DNA of 64,000 nucleotides from Tamilnaduibacter salinus (GTDB lineage: Bacteria; Pseudomonadota; Gammaproteobacteria; Pseudomonadales; Oleiphilaceae), in assembly GCF_003096655.1 (NCBI RefSeq), contig NZ_QEKQ01000005.1, forward strand, positions 237,582-301,581. Reading direction: 5' to 3'. A program made the position numbers and the translations under genes. Numbering within the stretch: the stretch's first letter is position 1; every line of letters starts with the position of its first letter. Positions 1 through 7,799 of this stretch are shown here, piece after piece. The notes beneath the pieces are model-generated. The model saw only the letters and a program-made list of their open reading frames with translations, did not search any database and was not told the origin of the DNA.

Positions 1-1
1 G

Positions 2-289
2 CTGGGCATCCAGAACCGCTACAACATCCGCATGATCGTCGAGAACGCCAACGTCCCGATTCTCGTGGACGCGGGCGTTGGCACCGCCTCGGACGCCTCC
101 CTGGCCATGGAGCTGGGCTGCGACGGCGTGCTCATGAACACTGCCATTGCCGGCGCCAAAGATCCCATTCTGATGGCCCGCGCCATGAAAAACGCCATCC
201 AGGCCGGCCGCGACGCCTACCTGGCCGGGCGCATCCCGAAGAAAGCCTACGGGAGCGCGTCGTCGCCGATTGAGGGGACGTTCTTCTAA
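2..289 (+). CDS. thiG: Thiazole synthase ThiG, C-terminal part (cut by window edge)
   Basis: The last 95 residues of a ThiG-type TIM barrel are present; the 5' end lies outside the window. ThiG condenses deoxyxylulose phosphate, dehydroglycine and the ThiS thiocarboxylate into the thiazole phosphate of thiamine. Visible family signatures are the phosphate-binding strand [14 protein letters not shown], the following [18 protein letters not shown] segment, and the closing IEGTFF. The reading frame is open to the window start. Immediately downstream lies a large palindromic intergenic repeat, and the next gene is convergent, so this is the end of its transcription unit. Confidence 0.93.
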   Translation: MGIQNRYNIRMIVENANVPILVDAGVGTASDASLAMELGCDGVLMNTAIAGAKDPILMARAMKNAIQAGRDAYLAGRIPKKAYGSASSPIEGTFF

Positions 290-298
290 AGACGTTTG

Positions 299-572
299 TC
301 GCCGCGGAAACCGCGGAAGGACGCGGAAGAAAAGACAAAGAGTGAATGGGCCACTGAAACCACTGAAGAACACGGAAAAACGACAAAACGATCGTGTGCC
401 CCGGCTCAAATGACACCCGGTATTCATCGGGCCCAAAACAGGCACTTGCGACCTCTAACTTGTCACTGTCTTTCCGCGTCCAAAGGACGCTTTCCGTGTT
501 ATTCCGTGTCTTCCGTGGCTAACCCATTCTTTCTCTTTTCTTCCGCGTCGTTCCGCGGTTTCCGCGGCGAAT
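299..572. repeat. Two-tier palindromic repeat, copy 1 (full)
   Basis: This fills almost the whole 289 bp gap between two convergent genes. An outer arm of CGCGGAA-type units (about 299-348) is mirrored at 522-571, and an inner arm with CACGGAA/CACTGAA-type units (349-383) is mirrored at 473-521. The middle (384-472) is unrelated sequence. The right end runs to within 10 bp of the next gene's stop codon. The same architecture recurs elsewhere in the window, best at 63567-63790. No open frame here looks coding. Confidence 0.85.
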
Positions 573-578
573 CCCTCC

Positions 579-1379
579 TCACTCCTCCGCCAACAACCCC
601 CGAATGGCGTCATACACCCCCGGCGCGGCAATGAGGATGTCCTGCCCCCAGAGGTCTTCCGGCTGGCCCTCGGGCACCGGGCTGAAGTGGCCTGCCCTCG
701 CACCCGCTTCCAGGGCGATCAGGCGGGCGGCGGCGAAGTCCCAGGGGCTGACGGACTCGTAGTAGGCATCCAGCCGGCCGCAGGCCACCCAGCAGATATC
801 CAGTGCCGCCGAGCCGATACGGCGCAGGTCCCGGCAGTGGTGGATCATGGTCTCCAGTCGCTGGAGCAGGGGCGCGAGATTGTCTTTGCCATAGGGAAAG
901 CCGGTGGCGAACAGCGATTGGCGGGGGTCCGTGGCGCCGCTGTGCCGGATTGGATGCCGGTTGAGGGTCGCGCTGTCTCCGCGCACCGCGCGGAAGGTTT
1001 CGTCACTGAATGGCGCATGGACAACGCCGACCCGCACATGGCCCTGATCGGCATACGCCACCGACACGGCGACCTGGGGATGCCCGTAGGCGTAGTTCAC
1101 GGTGCCGTCGATGGGATCAATGATCCACAGCGGCGTGTCGAGATCATCGGCGAGTTCCCGATTGGGGGCCGTTTCCTCGGACAGGATGCGGTGGTCGGGA
1201 TACCGCGCGCGAATCGCTGCCGTGATTTTCCGGTCCGCCATGACATCCGCGTGGGTCACCAGTTCGGTGTTCTGCTTGTAATTGGTCTTGAGCCGGTCGC
1301 CGTCGCGTTCGCGCCGGATCAGTTCGCCGGCTTCCCGGGCGATGGTTTCAGCAAAGTCGGCAATCTCGGTGAGTGACAA
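579..1379 (-). CDS. Inositol monophosphatase family protein
   Basis: This 266-residue protein belongs to the Mg-dependent inositol-monophosphatase/SuhB/CysQ phosphatase superfamily. It shows the metal-site motifs in order: SEE near residue 68, WIIDPIDGTVNYAYG near residues 88-102, and SPWDFAAARLIALEAGA near residues 205-220, as expected for a full-length enzyme. The start appears to be TTG, with a purine-rich GAAGGG just upstream, since the first in-frame ATG is about 45 residues in and would remove conserved sequence. The substrate cannot be told from sequence: inositol phosphate, 3'-phosphoadenosine phosphate or histidinol phosphate are all used by relatives. It is probably a single-gene unit. 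Confidence 0.85.
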   Translation of the reverse strand: MSLTEIADFAETIAREAGELIRRERDGDRLKTNYKQNTELVTHADVMADRKITAAIRARYPDHRILSEETAPNRELADDLDTPLWIIDPIDGTVNYAYGHPQVAVSVAYADQGHVRVGVVHAPFSDETFRAVRGDSATLNRHPIRHSGATDPRQSLFATGFPYGKDNLAPLLQRLETMIHHCRDLRRIGSAALDICWVACGRLDAYYESVSPWDFAAARLIALEAGARAGHFSPVPEGQPEDLWGQDILIAAPGVYDAIRGLLAEE

Positions 1380-1431
1380 GGGGCACCCTTCGTTTTGGGA
1401 AATGGTACCCCTACTATGCCAGAGATGAGCG

Positions 1432-2727
1432 TCAGAGGCGTTCCAGCCAACCTTCGAGTTTGTCCATCGCCAGTTTCAGGCGCGGGCAGGCGCGGTCGAT
1501 GAAGGCCTCATCGAGTGGTTTGTCGGCATACTCGCCGCCGGCCAGTTCCAGCGCCTCACCACCGTTGAAATCCACGAACGCCAGCCGTGCACTGAGCTTG
1601 TCGGGCACAAACCCGAAGTCGCTGGCGGGCAGTACGGCAATGCCGGTGTCTTCCAGCAGCGCCGTACACAGGGCCTGACTGGTTTTGATGTCCCAGCGGG
1701 CCAGAGCGTCCTGATAGTGGGAGAAGTCCGGGAACAGGTAGAAGGCCCCCTGGGGCTTCTGGGCCCAAACCTTCATCTTTTCCAGGCGGTGATGCAGGTA
1801 CTCCCCAACCAGCTTCAGCACCCGGCGTGACTGGATCAGATAGTCGTCCAGATCCTCGCCACCGTCGAACGCCGCGATCGCCGCGTGCTGGATCGGCGAG
1901 GCGGTGGCGGTATAGGTCTCGCTGGCGATGATTGCCATGGCGTCCTGAAGTGGGCGCAGTTCTTCCGGGAACACGAAGCAGCCCAGGCGCCAGCCCCCGG
2001 CGCCGGCCCACTTGCTCAGGCCGGTGCTGATGATGGTGCCTTCCGGGTAGTAGCGGGCAATGGACTTATGCTGTCCCTCGAAGTGCACCTCGCCGTAGAT
2101 CTCGTCGGACAGGAGGATGACGCCATACTTGCGGGCCACGTTGGAGATGGCCAGCAGCTGGTCATCGGTATAGGAGCAGCCGGTCGGGTTGCACGGGTAG
2201 TTCAGCACCAGAATGCGCGGGCGCGTCGGGTCGTCCCGGCAGATGATGTCCAGCTCTTCGGCGGTGAGCTGCCAGTTGTTCTCGGCATGGGTCGGCAGCC
2301 AGTGCACGGACCGGCCGATGATTCGCGCCTGGGGCGCATAGGAGACCCAGCTCGGGCGCGGGATCAGCAGGTCGCCGTAGTACGCCAGCTGCAGGATGAA
2401 GAGCAGCTCCTTGGAACCCGGACCGATGAGCACGTCTTCCCAGGTAAAGCGCATCTTTTCGCTGCGGTTGATGTAGCCGGCGATGGATTCACGCAGCCCC
2501 CGCAGCCCTTTCACCGGCAGGTAGTCCTTCTCGTTGGCATGATCCCGGAGCGCCTGGGTCACCCGTTCCGGCACCGGGAATGGCGACTGGCCAAGCCCCA
2601 GCTTGATGATGTCCCGGCCCCCGGCCTTGAGTTCGTTGGAGAGTTCGTTGATGCGAAGGGTGGCGGACGGCTGGATGCCCCGCACGTTCAGGTTGATCGC
2701 GTAGCGATGGTCGGTCTGGATATCCAT
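1432..2727 (-). CDS. Pyridoxal-phosphate aminotransferase, class I/II
   Basis: This 431-residue fold-type I aminotransferase has the usual landmarks: LGLGQSPFPVP near the N-terminus, the cofactor-binding PCNPTG motif in mid-protein, DEIYGEVHF, and the Schiff-base lysine in STGLSKWAGAGGWRLG. It resembles aspartate-type aminotransferases that transfer amino groups between amino and 2-oxo acids. Donor specificity is not readable from sequence. The ATG start fits the family N-terminus. It lies upstream of the inositol-monophosphatase-like gene on the same strand with a 52 bp gap, so the two may share a transcript. Confidence 0.85.
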   Translation of the reverse strand: MDIQTDHRYAINLNVRGIQPSATLRINELSNELKAGGRDIIKLGLGQSPFPVPERVTQALRDHANEKDYLPVKGLRGLRESIAGYINRSEKMRFTWEDVLIGPGSKELLFILQLAYYGDLLIPRPSWVSYAPQARIIGRSVHWLPTHAENNWQLTAEELDIICRDDPTRPRILVLNYPCNPTGCSYTDDQLLAISNVARKYGVILLSDEIYGEVHFEGQHKSIARYYPEGTIISTGLSKWAGAGGWRLGCFVFPEELRPLQDAMAIIASETYTATASPIQHAAIAAFDGGEDLDDYLIQSRRVLKLVGEYLHHRLEKMKVWAQKPQGAFYLFPDFSHYQDALARWDIKTSQALCTALLEDTGIAVLPASDFGFVPDKLSARLAFVDFNGGEALELAGGEYADKPLDEAFIDRACPRLKLAMDKLEGWLERL

Positions 2728-2759
2728 GATCCCGGAAGTGTGTCAGATGCGTTTCGGGG

Positions 2760-3106
2760 CAAGCCCCTACGGCGTCCGGTCAACGTCGGTAAGCCCGCGT
2801 TTGCCGGGGCCTCACAAATCAGTATAGGCAAAGGCCGGAAAACGCCGCGTAGGGGATTGCCGTAAGGGAGGCCGCGTTTGCCGCGGAAGCGCGCGGAAAA
2901 GAACAGTGATTGACGTGGCCACGGAAAGTCACGGACGAACACGGAAGCGTCCTGCGGACGCGAAGAGCAATCGGTTAGGGCGAAAGAAGAAAGCCCAACA
3001 CGGCCGTCGTGCCGCTCCATGGTGTGTTGGGATCCCTTAGTCAGCCGAACCGACGCCACGTCTTTTCGCGTCCGCAGGACGCTTTCCGTGTTGTTCCGTG
3101 GCAAAT
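2760..3106. repeat. Two-tier palindromic repeat, copy 2, with extra inverted repeat
   Basis: The 386 bp gap between two same-strand genes holds no gene. An imperfect inverted repeat (2760-2775 against 2842-2861) is followed by the common repeat family. Outer CGCGGAA units lie at 2879-2902 and an inner CACGGAA arm ending in a GCGTCCTGCGGACGC snap-back at 2917-2965. The mirrored inner arm is at 3062-3104. The centre holds two more nested short inverted repeats (2971-2976/3048-3053 and 2993-3000/3024-3031). The right arm abuts the 3' end of the acetolactate-synthase-like gene. Confidence 0.8.
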
Positions 3107-3113
3107 ACCCCCA

Positions 3114-4766
3114 TCAAAGCTGACAGGTCAGGTTCGCCAACTCTTCATTGAACACCCGCTGGTTCTCGCTGTAGTCCACCGGCACGTCCACCAGATGCAC
3201 GCCGCCGGCATTGAGGGCATTGCTCAGCGTGTCGGACAGTCCGTCCGCGCTGGTGACTCGGTGGCCGGTGGCGCCGTAGGCGTGGGCGTAGTCGACAAAA
3301 TCCGGGTTGTCGTAATCGAGGCCGTAGTCTGGGAACCCGTCCTGGGCCTGCTTCCACTTGATCATGCCGTAGGCGCTGTCGTTGATGACCAGGATGACCA
3401 GGTTGAGATTGAGCCGGACGGCCGTTTCCAGTTCCTGGCTGTTCATCATGAACCCGCCGTCGCCGCAGACCGCCATGATTTTCTGATGCGGGTAGAGCAT
3501 GGCCGCGGCCATGGCACTGGGCAGGCCCGCGCCCATGGAGGCCAGTGCGTTGTCCAGAAGGACGGTGTTGTTGTCGTAGGCCTTGTAGTTGCGCGCGAAC
3601 CAGATCTTGTACATGCCGTTGTCGAGGGCAATGATGCCGTCCTCGGGCATGACCTCGCGAACGTCGTGCACGATCCGCTGGGGAATGATCGGGAAGCGGT
3701 CGTCGTGGATGCGCTCGGACAGGTGCTCTTCCACCGACCGTTTGACCGACATGAACGAGCCGAAATCGTGGTTCTCGCAGGTGCCACAGTGCTCGGCGAG
3801 CCATTCAACGCTATTGGCGATGTCACCGACGACTTCCAGCTGCGGGAAGTAGACCGGGTCCACGTCAGCGCCACTGAAGTTGATGTGAATGACTTCCTTG
3901 CCGCCCGGCTGCATGAAGAAGGGCGGTTTCTCGACCACGTCATGCCCGACGTTGACCACCAGGTCCGCATGGTCGATCGCACAGTGCAGGAAATCGCCAG
4001 CCGACAGGGCCGCATTGCCCAGATAGCGCGGATGGCGTTCGTCCACGACGCCTTTGCCCATTTGTGTGGTGAAAAACGGAATGCCAGTGCTTTCCACAAA
4101 GTGGATCAGCGCCCGTGATACCCGTTTGCGGTTGGCACCGGCACCGATCATGATCAGCGGTCGCCGGGCGCCCCGGATCATGTCGGCTGCCCGTTCAAGA
4201 CTCTTGACGCTGGCCGTGGGGCGGCGGGCATCGCTGGGGTTGAAGATGTGGGTGTCCGTTTCCGCATGTTCCGCCGCGATGTCCTCAGGCAGTTCCAGGT
4301 GCACCGCGCCCGGGCGCTCTTCCTGAGCCAGCCGCACCGCCTCGCGCAACTTCGCGGGGATGGTGTTGGCGTTACTGATCTGCCGGGTGTACTTGGTCAG
4401 CGGCCGCATCAGGTCGACCGTGTCGATGATCTGGAACAGCCCCTGTTTGGAGGATTTGATGGGCTTCTGGCCGGAGATCATCAGCATCGGCATGCCACCG
4501 AGCTGGGCGTAGGCGGCGGCGGTGACCAGGTTGGTGGCGCCGGGGCCGAGCGTGGACAGACAGACCCCGACTCGACCGGTCAGCCGTCCATAGGTGGCGG
4601 CCATGAACCCGGCGGCCTGCTCGTGACGGTTAATGATCAATTCGATGCTGGAGTTTCGGAGCGATTCCAGCAGGTCCAGATTCTCCTCGCCCGGAACGGC
4701 GAAAATGTACTGGACGCCTTCGTTTTCCAGCGCCCGGACAAACAGATCGGAACCTTTCAGGGGCAT
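3114..4766 (-). CDS. Acetolactate-synthase-like thiamine diphosphate enzyme, large subunit
   Basis: This 550-residue protein has the three-domain TPP-enzyme architecture. The N-terminal Pyr domain carries the catalytic glutamate in NRHEQAAGF near residue 47, followed by a central dehydrogenase-like domain. The C-terminal PP domain carries the TPP-binding GDGGFMMNSQEL stretch and NDSAYGMIKWKQ. It probably condenses two pyruvates to acetolactate. No regulatory small subunit (ilvH type) or acetolactate decarboxylase is adjacent, which favours a stand-alone AlsS-like enzyme, though other decarboxylases of the superfamily cannot be excluded. A GGAGG ribosome site precedes the ATG. Confidence 0.82.
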   Translation of the reverse strand: MPLKGSDLFVRALENEGVQYIFAVPGEENLDLLESLRNSSIELIINRHEQAAGFMAATYGRLTGRVGVCLSTLGPGATNLVTAAAYAQLGGMPMLMISGQKPIKSSKQGLFQIIDTVDLMRPLTKYTRQISNANTIPAKLREAVRLAQEERPGAVHLELPEDIAAEHAETDTHIFNPSDARRPTASVKSLERAADMIRGARRPLIMIGAGANRKRVSRALIHFVESTGIPFFTTQMGKGVVDERHPRYLGNAALSAGDFLHCAIDHADLVVNVGHDVVEKPPFFMQPGGKEVIHINFSGADVDPVYFPQLEVVGDIANSVEWLAEHCGTCENHDFGSFMSVKRSVEEHLSERIHDDRFPIIPQRIVHDVREVMPEDGIIALDNGMYKIWFARNYKAYDNNTVLLDNALASMGAGLPSAMAAAMLYPHQKIMAVCGDGGFMMNSQELETAVRLNLNLVILVINDSAYGMIKWKQAQDGFPDYGLDYDNPDFVDYAHAYGATGHRVTSADGLSDTLSNALNAGGVHLVDVPVDYSENQRVFNEELANLTCQL

Positions 4767-4842
4767 GCGTTATTCCTCCGGCGGGTCAGCGTGTTGCTTA
4801 CTATGGTGCAGATAACAGGCGGCGCACAAGTACGACGGCGGC

Positions 4843-5163
4843 TCAGGATTCGGGCATCCGGTGGGCGTCCAGCTCGATGTTGAGGATGCGGCTGCCGAGC
4901 ATGATGATCCGGCCCTGATAGCGTTCCTCCCCGGTGGAGGTGAAATCGAACAGGAACCGTCGCCAGACACGGAGTCGCCCCTCGTGGTCGCGCTTGAACC
5001 AGACGCCTCGCAGATAGACCGCATCGTCGAGCAGCATCACATCCATGGTCCGGCAGTGGCGCCGGGCCGCCGTCAGTACAAAATCACTGATGGCCTTGGC
5101 GCGCCACCAGTACCACGCCAGGAAAAAGGCCAGGAACAGGAAAAACAGGGTCTGGAGCGTCAT
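4843..5163 (-). CDS. DUF3301-type small membrane-anchored protein
   Basis: This 106-residue protein has a hydrophobic aromatic N-terminus (LFFLFLAFFLAWYWW, residues 6-20) that should be one membrane anchor. A charged domain follows with a distinctive VYLRGVWFKRDHEGRLRVWRRFLFDFTSTGEERYQG core. This pattern matches my memory of the DUF3301 family, whose function is unknown. It starts 7 bp after the stop of the secretin-like gene on the same strand, so the two are almost certainly cotranscribed, suggesting an envelope role. Confidence 0.7.
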   Translation of the reverse strand: MTLQTLFFLFLAFFLAWYWWRAKAISDFVLTAARRHCRTMDVMLLDDAVYLRGVWFKRDHEGRLRVWRRFLFDFTSTGEERYQGRIIMLGSRILNIELDAHRMPES

Positions 5164-5170
5164 GAGCGGA

Positions 5171-5935
5171 TCACATCACCTCGACGCGGACGCGGACCGA
5201 GCCCGTGTCCCGCTCCGACCCGGTGGTCTTGCGCACGATGCCCGTCTGGCTGCCGGACTGGGTGGTCTGGCGCTGCCCCAGCATCACCCAGTCGCCCGGG
5301 GCGGCGCGGCGTTTGGTCATGACCGCCTCCGTCTCGTAGCCGTCCGGCACTTCGTCGCTCTGGACGTTGTCGAACGCGTAGATGGTCAGGGCGACCTGCT
5401 CGTCTGAGAGGACCCGGGCACTGACCAGAAAGCCCGATCGAATGGCGACCTGGTCGAGAATGGCGGCCGGGTTTCGTCCGCCCTGAATGGCGACCGGCAG
5501 CGTGCGGACCTGTCCGGAGGTGATGTGCGCGTACTGACCCTCCTGCACCACCAGTGTGCGTTCGCGGTTGCGACGGGTGGTGGTGACCTTGCTCTCGGCC
5601 CCCACACGCACCTCGCCATCCGAGATGGACACCCCGCCGCTGGTGCGCTGCTGATCCGTGCTCGTCCCAGACCGCACCGTGACACGGAGCTGGCGGGGCG
5701 CGACGTCAATGGTCTCTAGCAGTGTATCAATCTCCTGTTGCACCGACGGCTCGGCGCGGATGACCAGGGACTGGCCCTGGGCGGTTGCTGTCATGGCGTC
5801 GTCCGGGTAGAGCTGGCGCAACTGCTCGGCGACGTCCGATGCGGGACGGTTCTGCAGCGTGTGAGTCTGCAGTTCCGGCGCCGCGAAGGCGACTCCTGAA
5901 ACCAACAGAAGTAAGAGGGTCAGGATGCGGGGCAT
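5171..5935 (-). CDS. Secretin N-domain-like periplasmic protein without a barrel
   Basis: This 254-residue protein has a signal peptide (hydrophobic ILTLLLLLVSGVAFAAP, predicted cut after AFA). One NolW/secretin-N-like repeat follows (residues about 20-80: LQNRPASDVAEQLRQLYP then SLVIRAEPSVQQEIDTLLETID). Next comes a Gly/Ser/Thr-rich linker and a beta-rich C-terminal half. The outer-membrane barrel of true secretins is missing, so it cannot form a pore by itself. It could be a pilotin-like or periplasmic accessory protein. It is divergent from the aromatic-biosynthesis gene and transcribed with the DUF3301-type gene. Confidence 0.65.
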   Translation of the reverse strand: MPRILTLLLLLVSGVAFAAPELQTHTLQNRPASDVAEQLRQLYPDDAMTATAQGQSLVIRAEPSVQQEIDTLLETIDVAPRQLRVTVRSGTSTDQQRTSGGVSISDGEVRVGAESKVTTTRRNRERTLVVQEGQYAHITSGQVRTLPVAIQGGRNPAAILDQVAIRSGFLVSARVLSDEQVALTIYAFDNVQSDEVPDGYETEAVMTKRRAAPGDWVMLGQRQTTQSGSQTGIVRKTTGSERDTGSVRVRVEVM

Positions 5936-5948
5936 GGATACTCCGGTG

Positions 5949-5976
5949 TTGCAAAACCGTGTGTCTGCGTTATGAT
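5949..5976 (+). promoter_or_regulatory. Promoter of the DAHP synthase leader transcript
   Basis: A sigma-70-like -35 TTGCAA (5949-5954) and -10 TATGAT (5971-5976) are separated by 16 bp. The expected transcription start is near 5982-5984, practically on the first ATG of the leader peptide, so that ATG would be read as a leaderless start. It lies in the divergent gap next to the secretin-like gene. Confidence 0.6.
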
Positions 5977-5983
5977 CTCAGAC

Positions 5984-6112
5984 ATGATGACATTATCCAC
6001 AGTCCATACGTTAATCAATGCGATCACTGCTGGTGTTCCGGCGGGTGCGCGTGCGACTGTGTATTTTGCGTGGTTTGGCTTCTATTTTAGCGGAACGCCG
6101 GGCCACGCGTAG
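5984..6112 (+). CDS. Aromatic-rich leader peptide of the DAHP synthase attenuator
   Basis: A 42-codon frame encodes a peptide whose residues 26-35 read VYFAWFGFYF. Seven of the nine residues 27-35 are Phe, Tyr or Trp, at codons 6062-6088. It stops at TAG (6110-6112), about 60 bp before an intrinsic terminator that precedes a DAHP synthase gene. This is the hallmark of a ribosome-mediated attenuator sensing charged aromatic tRNAs. The start is uncertain: ATG at 5984 or 5987 would be nearly leaderless, and a GTG at 6059 directly before the aromatic run is the alternative. Confidence 0.75.
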   Translation: MMTLSTVHTLINAITAGVPAGARATVYFAWFGFYFSGTPGHA

Positions 6113-6204
6113 CGACCTCACACCCCAGGAGGCGGCCCGGCACAGACCGAGGCTGCCACCGGACCGAAAAGACCCCGACTGGCAGCCAGCCGTCGGGGTT
6201 TTTT
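6068..6204 (+). promoter_or_regulatory. Transcription attenuator upstream of DAHP synthase
   Basis: Alternative pairings are visible. GCGTGG (6068-6073, inside the aromatic codons) pairs with CCACGC (6103-6108). GCCGGGCC (6097-6104) pairs with GGCCCGGC (6134-6141). GGCTGCCA (6151-6158) pairs with TGGCAGCC (6180-6187). The last pairing encloses the left arm of the terminator (CCCCGAC 6173-6179 with GTCGGGG 6192-6198, then six T), so it and the terminator exclude each other. Ribosome stalling on Phe/Tyr/Trp codons should decide which folds form. The pairings are seen in sequence; the regulatory outcome is inferred. Confidence 0.7.
6167..6204 (+). terminator. Attenuator terminator
   Basis: The hairpin arm CCCCGAC (6173-6179) pairs with GTCGGGG (6192-6198) and is followed by a run of six T. 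A run of four A (6167-6170) precedes the left arm and extends pairing with the T tract. It ends 28 bp before the DAHP synthase start codon, with a ribosome-binding sequence GGAGAACGGAG in between. Confidence 0.85.
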
Positions 6205-6231
6205 ATTGGTATCGGAGAACGGAGCAACACC

Positions 6232-7266
6232 ATGAACATGGCATTGATGGACACCACGGAACCGGCCTCGACGGCCAGTCGGGCACTGCCGACCCCGGCG
6301 CAACTGCGGGAGTCGCAGCCGCGGCCAGCGGCTTTGGCGGAGCAGATCGAAGGGCATCGACGCGCCATTCGCCGGATTCTCACTGGCGAGGACGACCGGC
6401 TTCTGATCGTGGTCGGCCCCTGTTCCGTCCACGACGAGGTCGCCGCACTTGAATACGGTGAGCGACTGGCGACGCTGGCGGATCAGGTCAGCGACCGGTG
6501 CCTGCTGGTGATGCGCGCCTACCTCGAAAAGCCTCGCACGACCGTGGGCTGGAAAGGGCTGCTGTACGATCCGGAGCGCAATGGTGAGGGCGATCTGGAG
6601 CAGGGGTTGATCCGCTCGCGCCGGCTGCTACTGAATCTGGCCGAGCTGGGCCTGCCGCTGGCGACCGAGGCGCTCAATCCCATTGCGGCCGATTACCTGG
6701 GGGATCTGGTGAGCTGGACGGCGATTGGAGCCCGCACCACCGAGTCGCAGATCCATCGGGAAATGGCGAGCCAGATGCCCATGCCGGTCGGTTTCAAGAA
6801 CGGTACGGACGGCACGCACGGGATGGCCCTCAATGCCATGAAGTCGGCTGCCGGTTCTCACCATCGGTTGGCAACCGACGAGCACGGCCGTCCGGCCATG
6901 CTCCGGACCCCGGGGAACCCCGATACGCATCTGGTACTGCGCGGCGGACGGGGCATCACCAACTACGACGCCGACAGCGTCGCGGCGGCCACCGCTCAAC
7001 TGCGCGAGTCCGGCCTGAATCCGGCGGTGATGGTCGACTGCAGCCACGACAATGCCTGCAAGGATCACGAACGCCAAGCGCTGATCGCCAGGGACGTCAT
7101 GGCCCAGAGACAGGCGGGCAATCGCGACCTGGTCGGGCTGATGCTTGAAAGCTTCCTGGTACCGGGCAAGCAGAAAGACGAGGGAGAACTGACCTACGGC
7201 CAGTCCATCACCGACCCGTGTCTGGGGTGGGAAGCGACCGAGGCGTTGATTCGCGAGCTGGGGTGA
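6232..7266 (+). CDS. 3-deoxy-7-phosphoheptulonate (DAHP) synthase, class I
   Basis: This 344-residue enzyme of the AroF/AroG/AroH type condenses phosphoenolpyruvate and erythrose 4-phosphate in the first step of the shikimate pathway. Seen are the metal-ligand cysteine motif LLIVVGPCSVHD, the RAYLEKPRTTVGWKGL phosphate-binding stretch, GARTTESQIHRE, GFKNGTDG, and DCSHDNACKDHERQ. Length is normal for the class. The N-terminal 30 residues are variable. Expression is probably controlled by the attenuator just upstream, whose leader carries Phe, Tyr and Trp codons. Which amino acid inhibits the enzyme itself cannot be told, so I do not choose between aroF, aroG and aroH. Confidence 0.92.
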   Translation: MNMALMDTTEPASTASRALPTPAQLRESQPRPAALAEQIEGHRRAIRRILTGEDDRLLIVVGPCSVHDEVAALEYGERLATLADQVSDRCLLVMRAYLEKPRTTVGWKGLLYDPERNGEGDLEQGLIRSRRLLLNLAELGLPLATEALNPIAADYLGDLVSWTAIGARTTESQIHREMASQMPMPVGFKNGTDGTHGMALNAMKSAAGSHHRLATDEHGRPAMLRTPGNPDTHLVLRGGRGITNYDADSVAAATAQLRESGLNPAVMVDCSHDNACKDHERQALIARDVMAQRQAGNRDLVGLMLESFLVPGKQKDEGELTYGQSITDPCLGWEATEALIRELG

Positions 7267-7278
7267 GTGGTTGGTTTC

Positions 7279-7353
7279 AATGTAGCCGATGTCTCCGACT
7301 TCGGAGTCGCCCACCAGGGCGACCGGTTTCGGCTCTCGACGAAGGTGCCTGGG
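7279..7353 (+). repeat. Dispersed repeat family 2, left module (copy A)
   Basis: This module of about 75 bp starts 12 bp after the DAHP synthase stop. It begins AATGTAGCCGATGTCTCCG and contains two small hairpins (CTCCG-ACTT-CGGAG and GTCGCCC...GGGCGAC). Near-identical copies lie at 8621-8694 (opposite strand) and 54276-54320. I see no reading frame conserved between the copies. Confidence 0.85.
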
Positions 7354-7385
7354 ACCGGCTGGTAATCATTGCCTACGCTGCATGC

Positions 7386-7648
7386 GTGCCCCGTTTGGTC
7401 CATCTGCCAATCGCCTGACCAATGCTGAGGGCGCTGGACAAGGCGCCTGTCCGCAGGTGTGGTGGCGCCACATCAAGGGCAGGCAACGCAGTCCAGCGTC
7501 CTCAGCATTGGGCCCTTTGGGAGCCTCTGAGAACCTCGATAGCTGCGTTGTGCGTTCTCGGTTTGGAACCACCAAACCGTCGCCCCCACGCCTTGCTCTC
7601 AAGGTTCTCAGAGGCTCAGGCGGTTGGCAGATGGACCAAACGGGGCAC
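7386..7648. repeat. Cloverleaf-like nested inverted repeats
   Basis: A 33 bp closing stem (7386-7418 with 7616-7648, 32 of 33 matching) encloses two branches. Branch one is 7419-7439 with 7491-7511 (20 of 21). Branch two is 7521-7536 with 7602-7617 (16 of 16), and inside it sits a perfect 8 bp hairpin (7559-7566 with 7572-7579). An outer, less perfect stem (7351-7373 with 7699-7721) extends the fold. The 607 bp gap between the DAHP synthase and LysE genes contains this element, its flanking modules and a half copy of the other repeat family, but no recognisable gene. Confidence 0.75.
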
Positions 7649-7722
7649 TTGGTCGTCCCTGACGCCAAATGCGACCGCGACATCCCTGTCGCTCCTCCGG
7701 CAATGACCACCAGCCGATCCCG
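7643..7722 (+). repeat. Dispersed repeat family 2, right module (copy A)
   Basis: About 80 bp reading GGGCACTTGGTCGTCCCTGA and onward. It is almost identical to 54339-54419, differing at a few positions such as CACC versus CGCC near its end. At this locus it lies about 290 bp from the left module; at the other locus the two modules are nearly adjacent. Its last 23 bp are an imperfect reverse complement of 7351-7373. Confidence 0.85.
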
Positions 7723-7799
7723 ATCAGACAACGGAGTTACCGCTGGGAGGTGCCTTTAACAACACCCTCTAAATGTTCGGTTACATTTGACGTGATCGT

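Noticed and set aside
2760..3110. Possible small gene in the aminotransferase/acetolactate-synthase gap
   Set aside because: All open frames coincide with palindromic repeat arms and have no ribosome site or protein-like composition.
3009..4118. Long plus-strand frame antisense to the acetolactate-synthase-like gene
   Set aside because: It has His/Val/Asp-rich composition typical of a shadow of a high-GC gene; the sense frame has all TPP-enzyme motifs.
6018..6452. 144-codon frame across the DAHP synthase leader
   Set aside because: It is Arg-rich, spans the terminator and runs into the enzyme gene out of frame; the aromatic-rich frame explains the region better.
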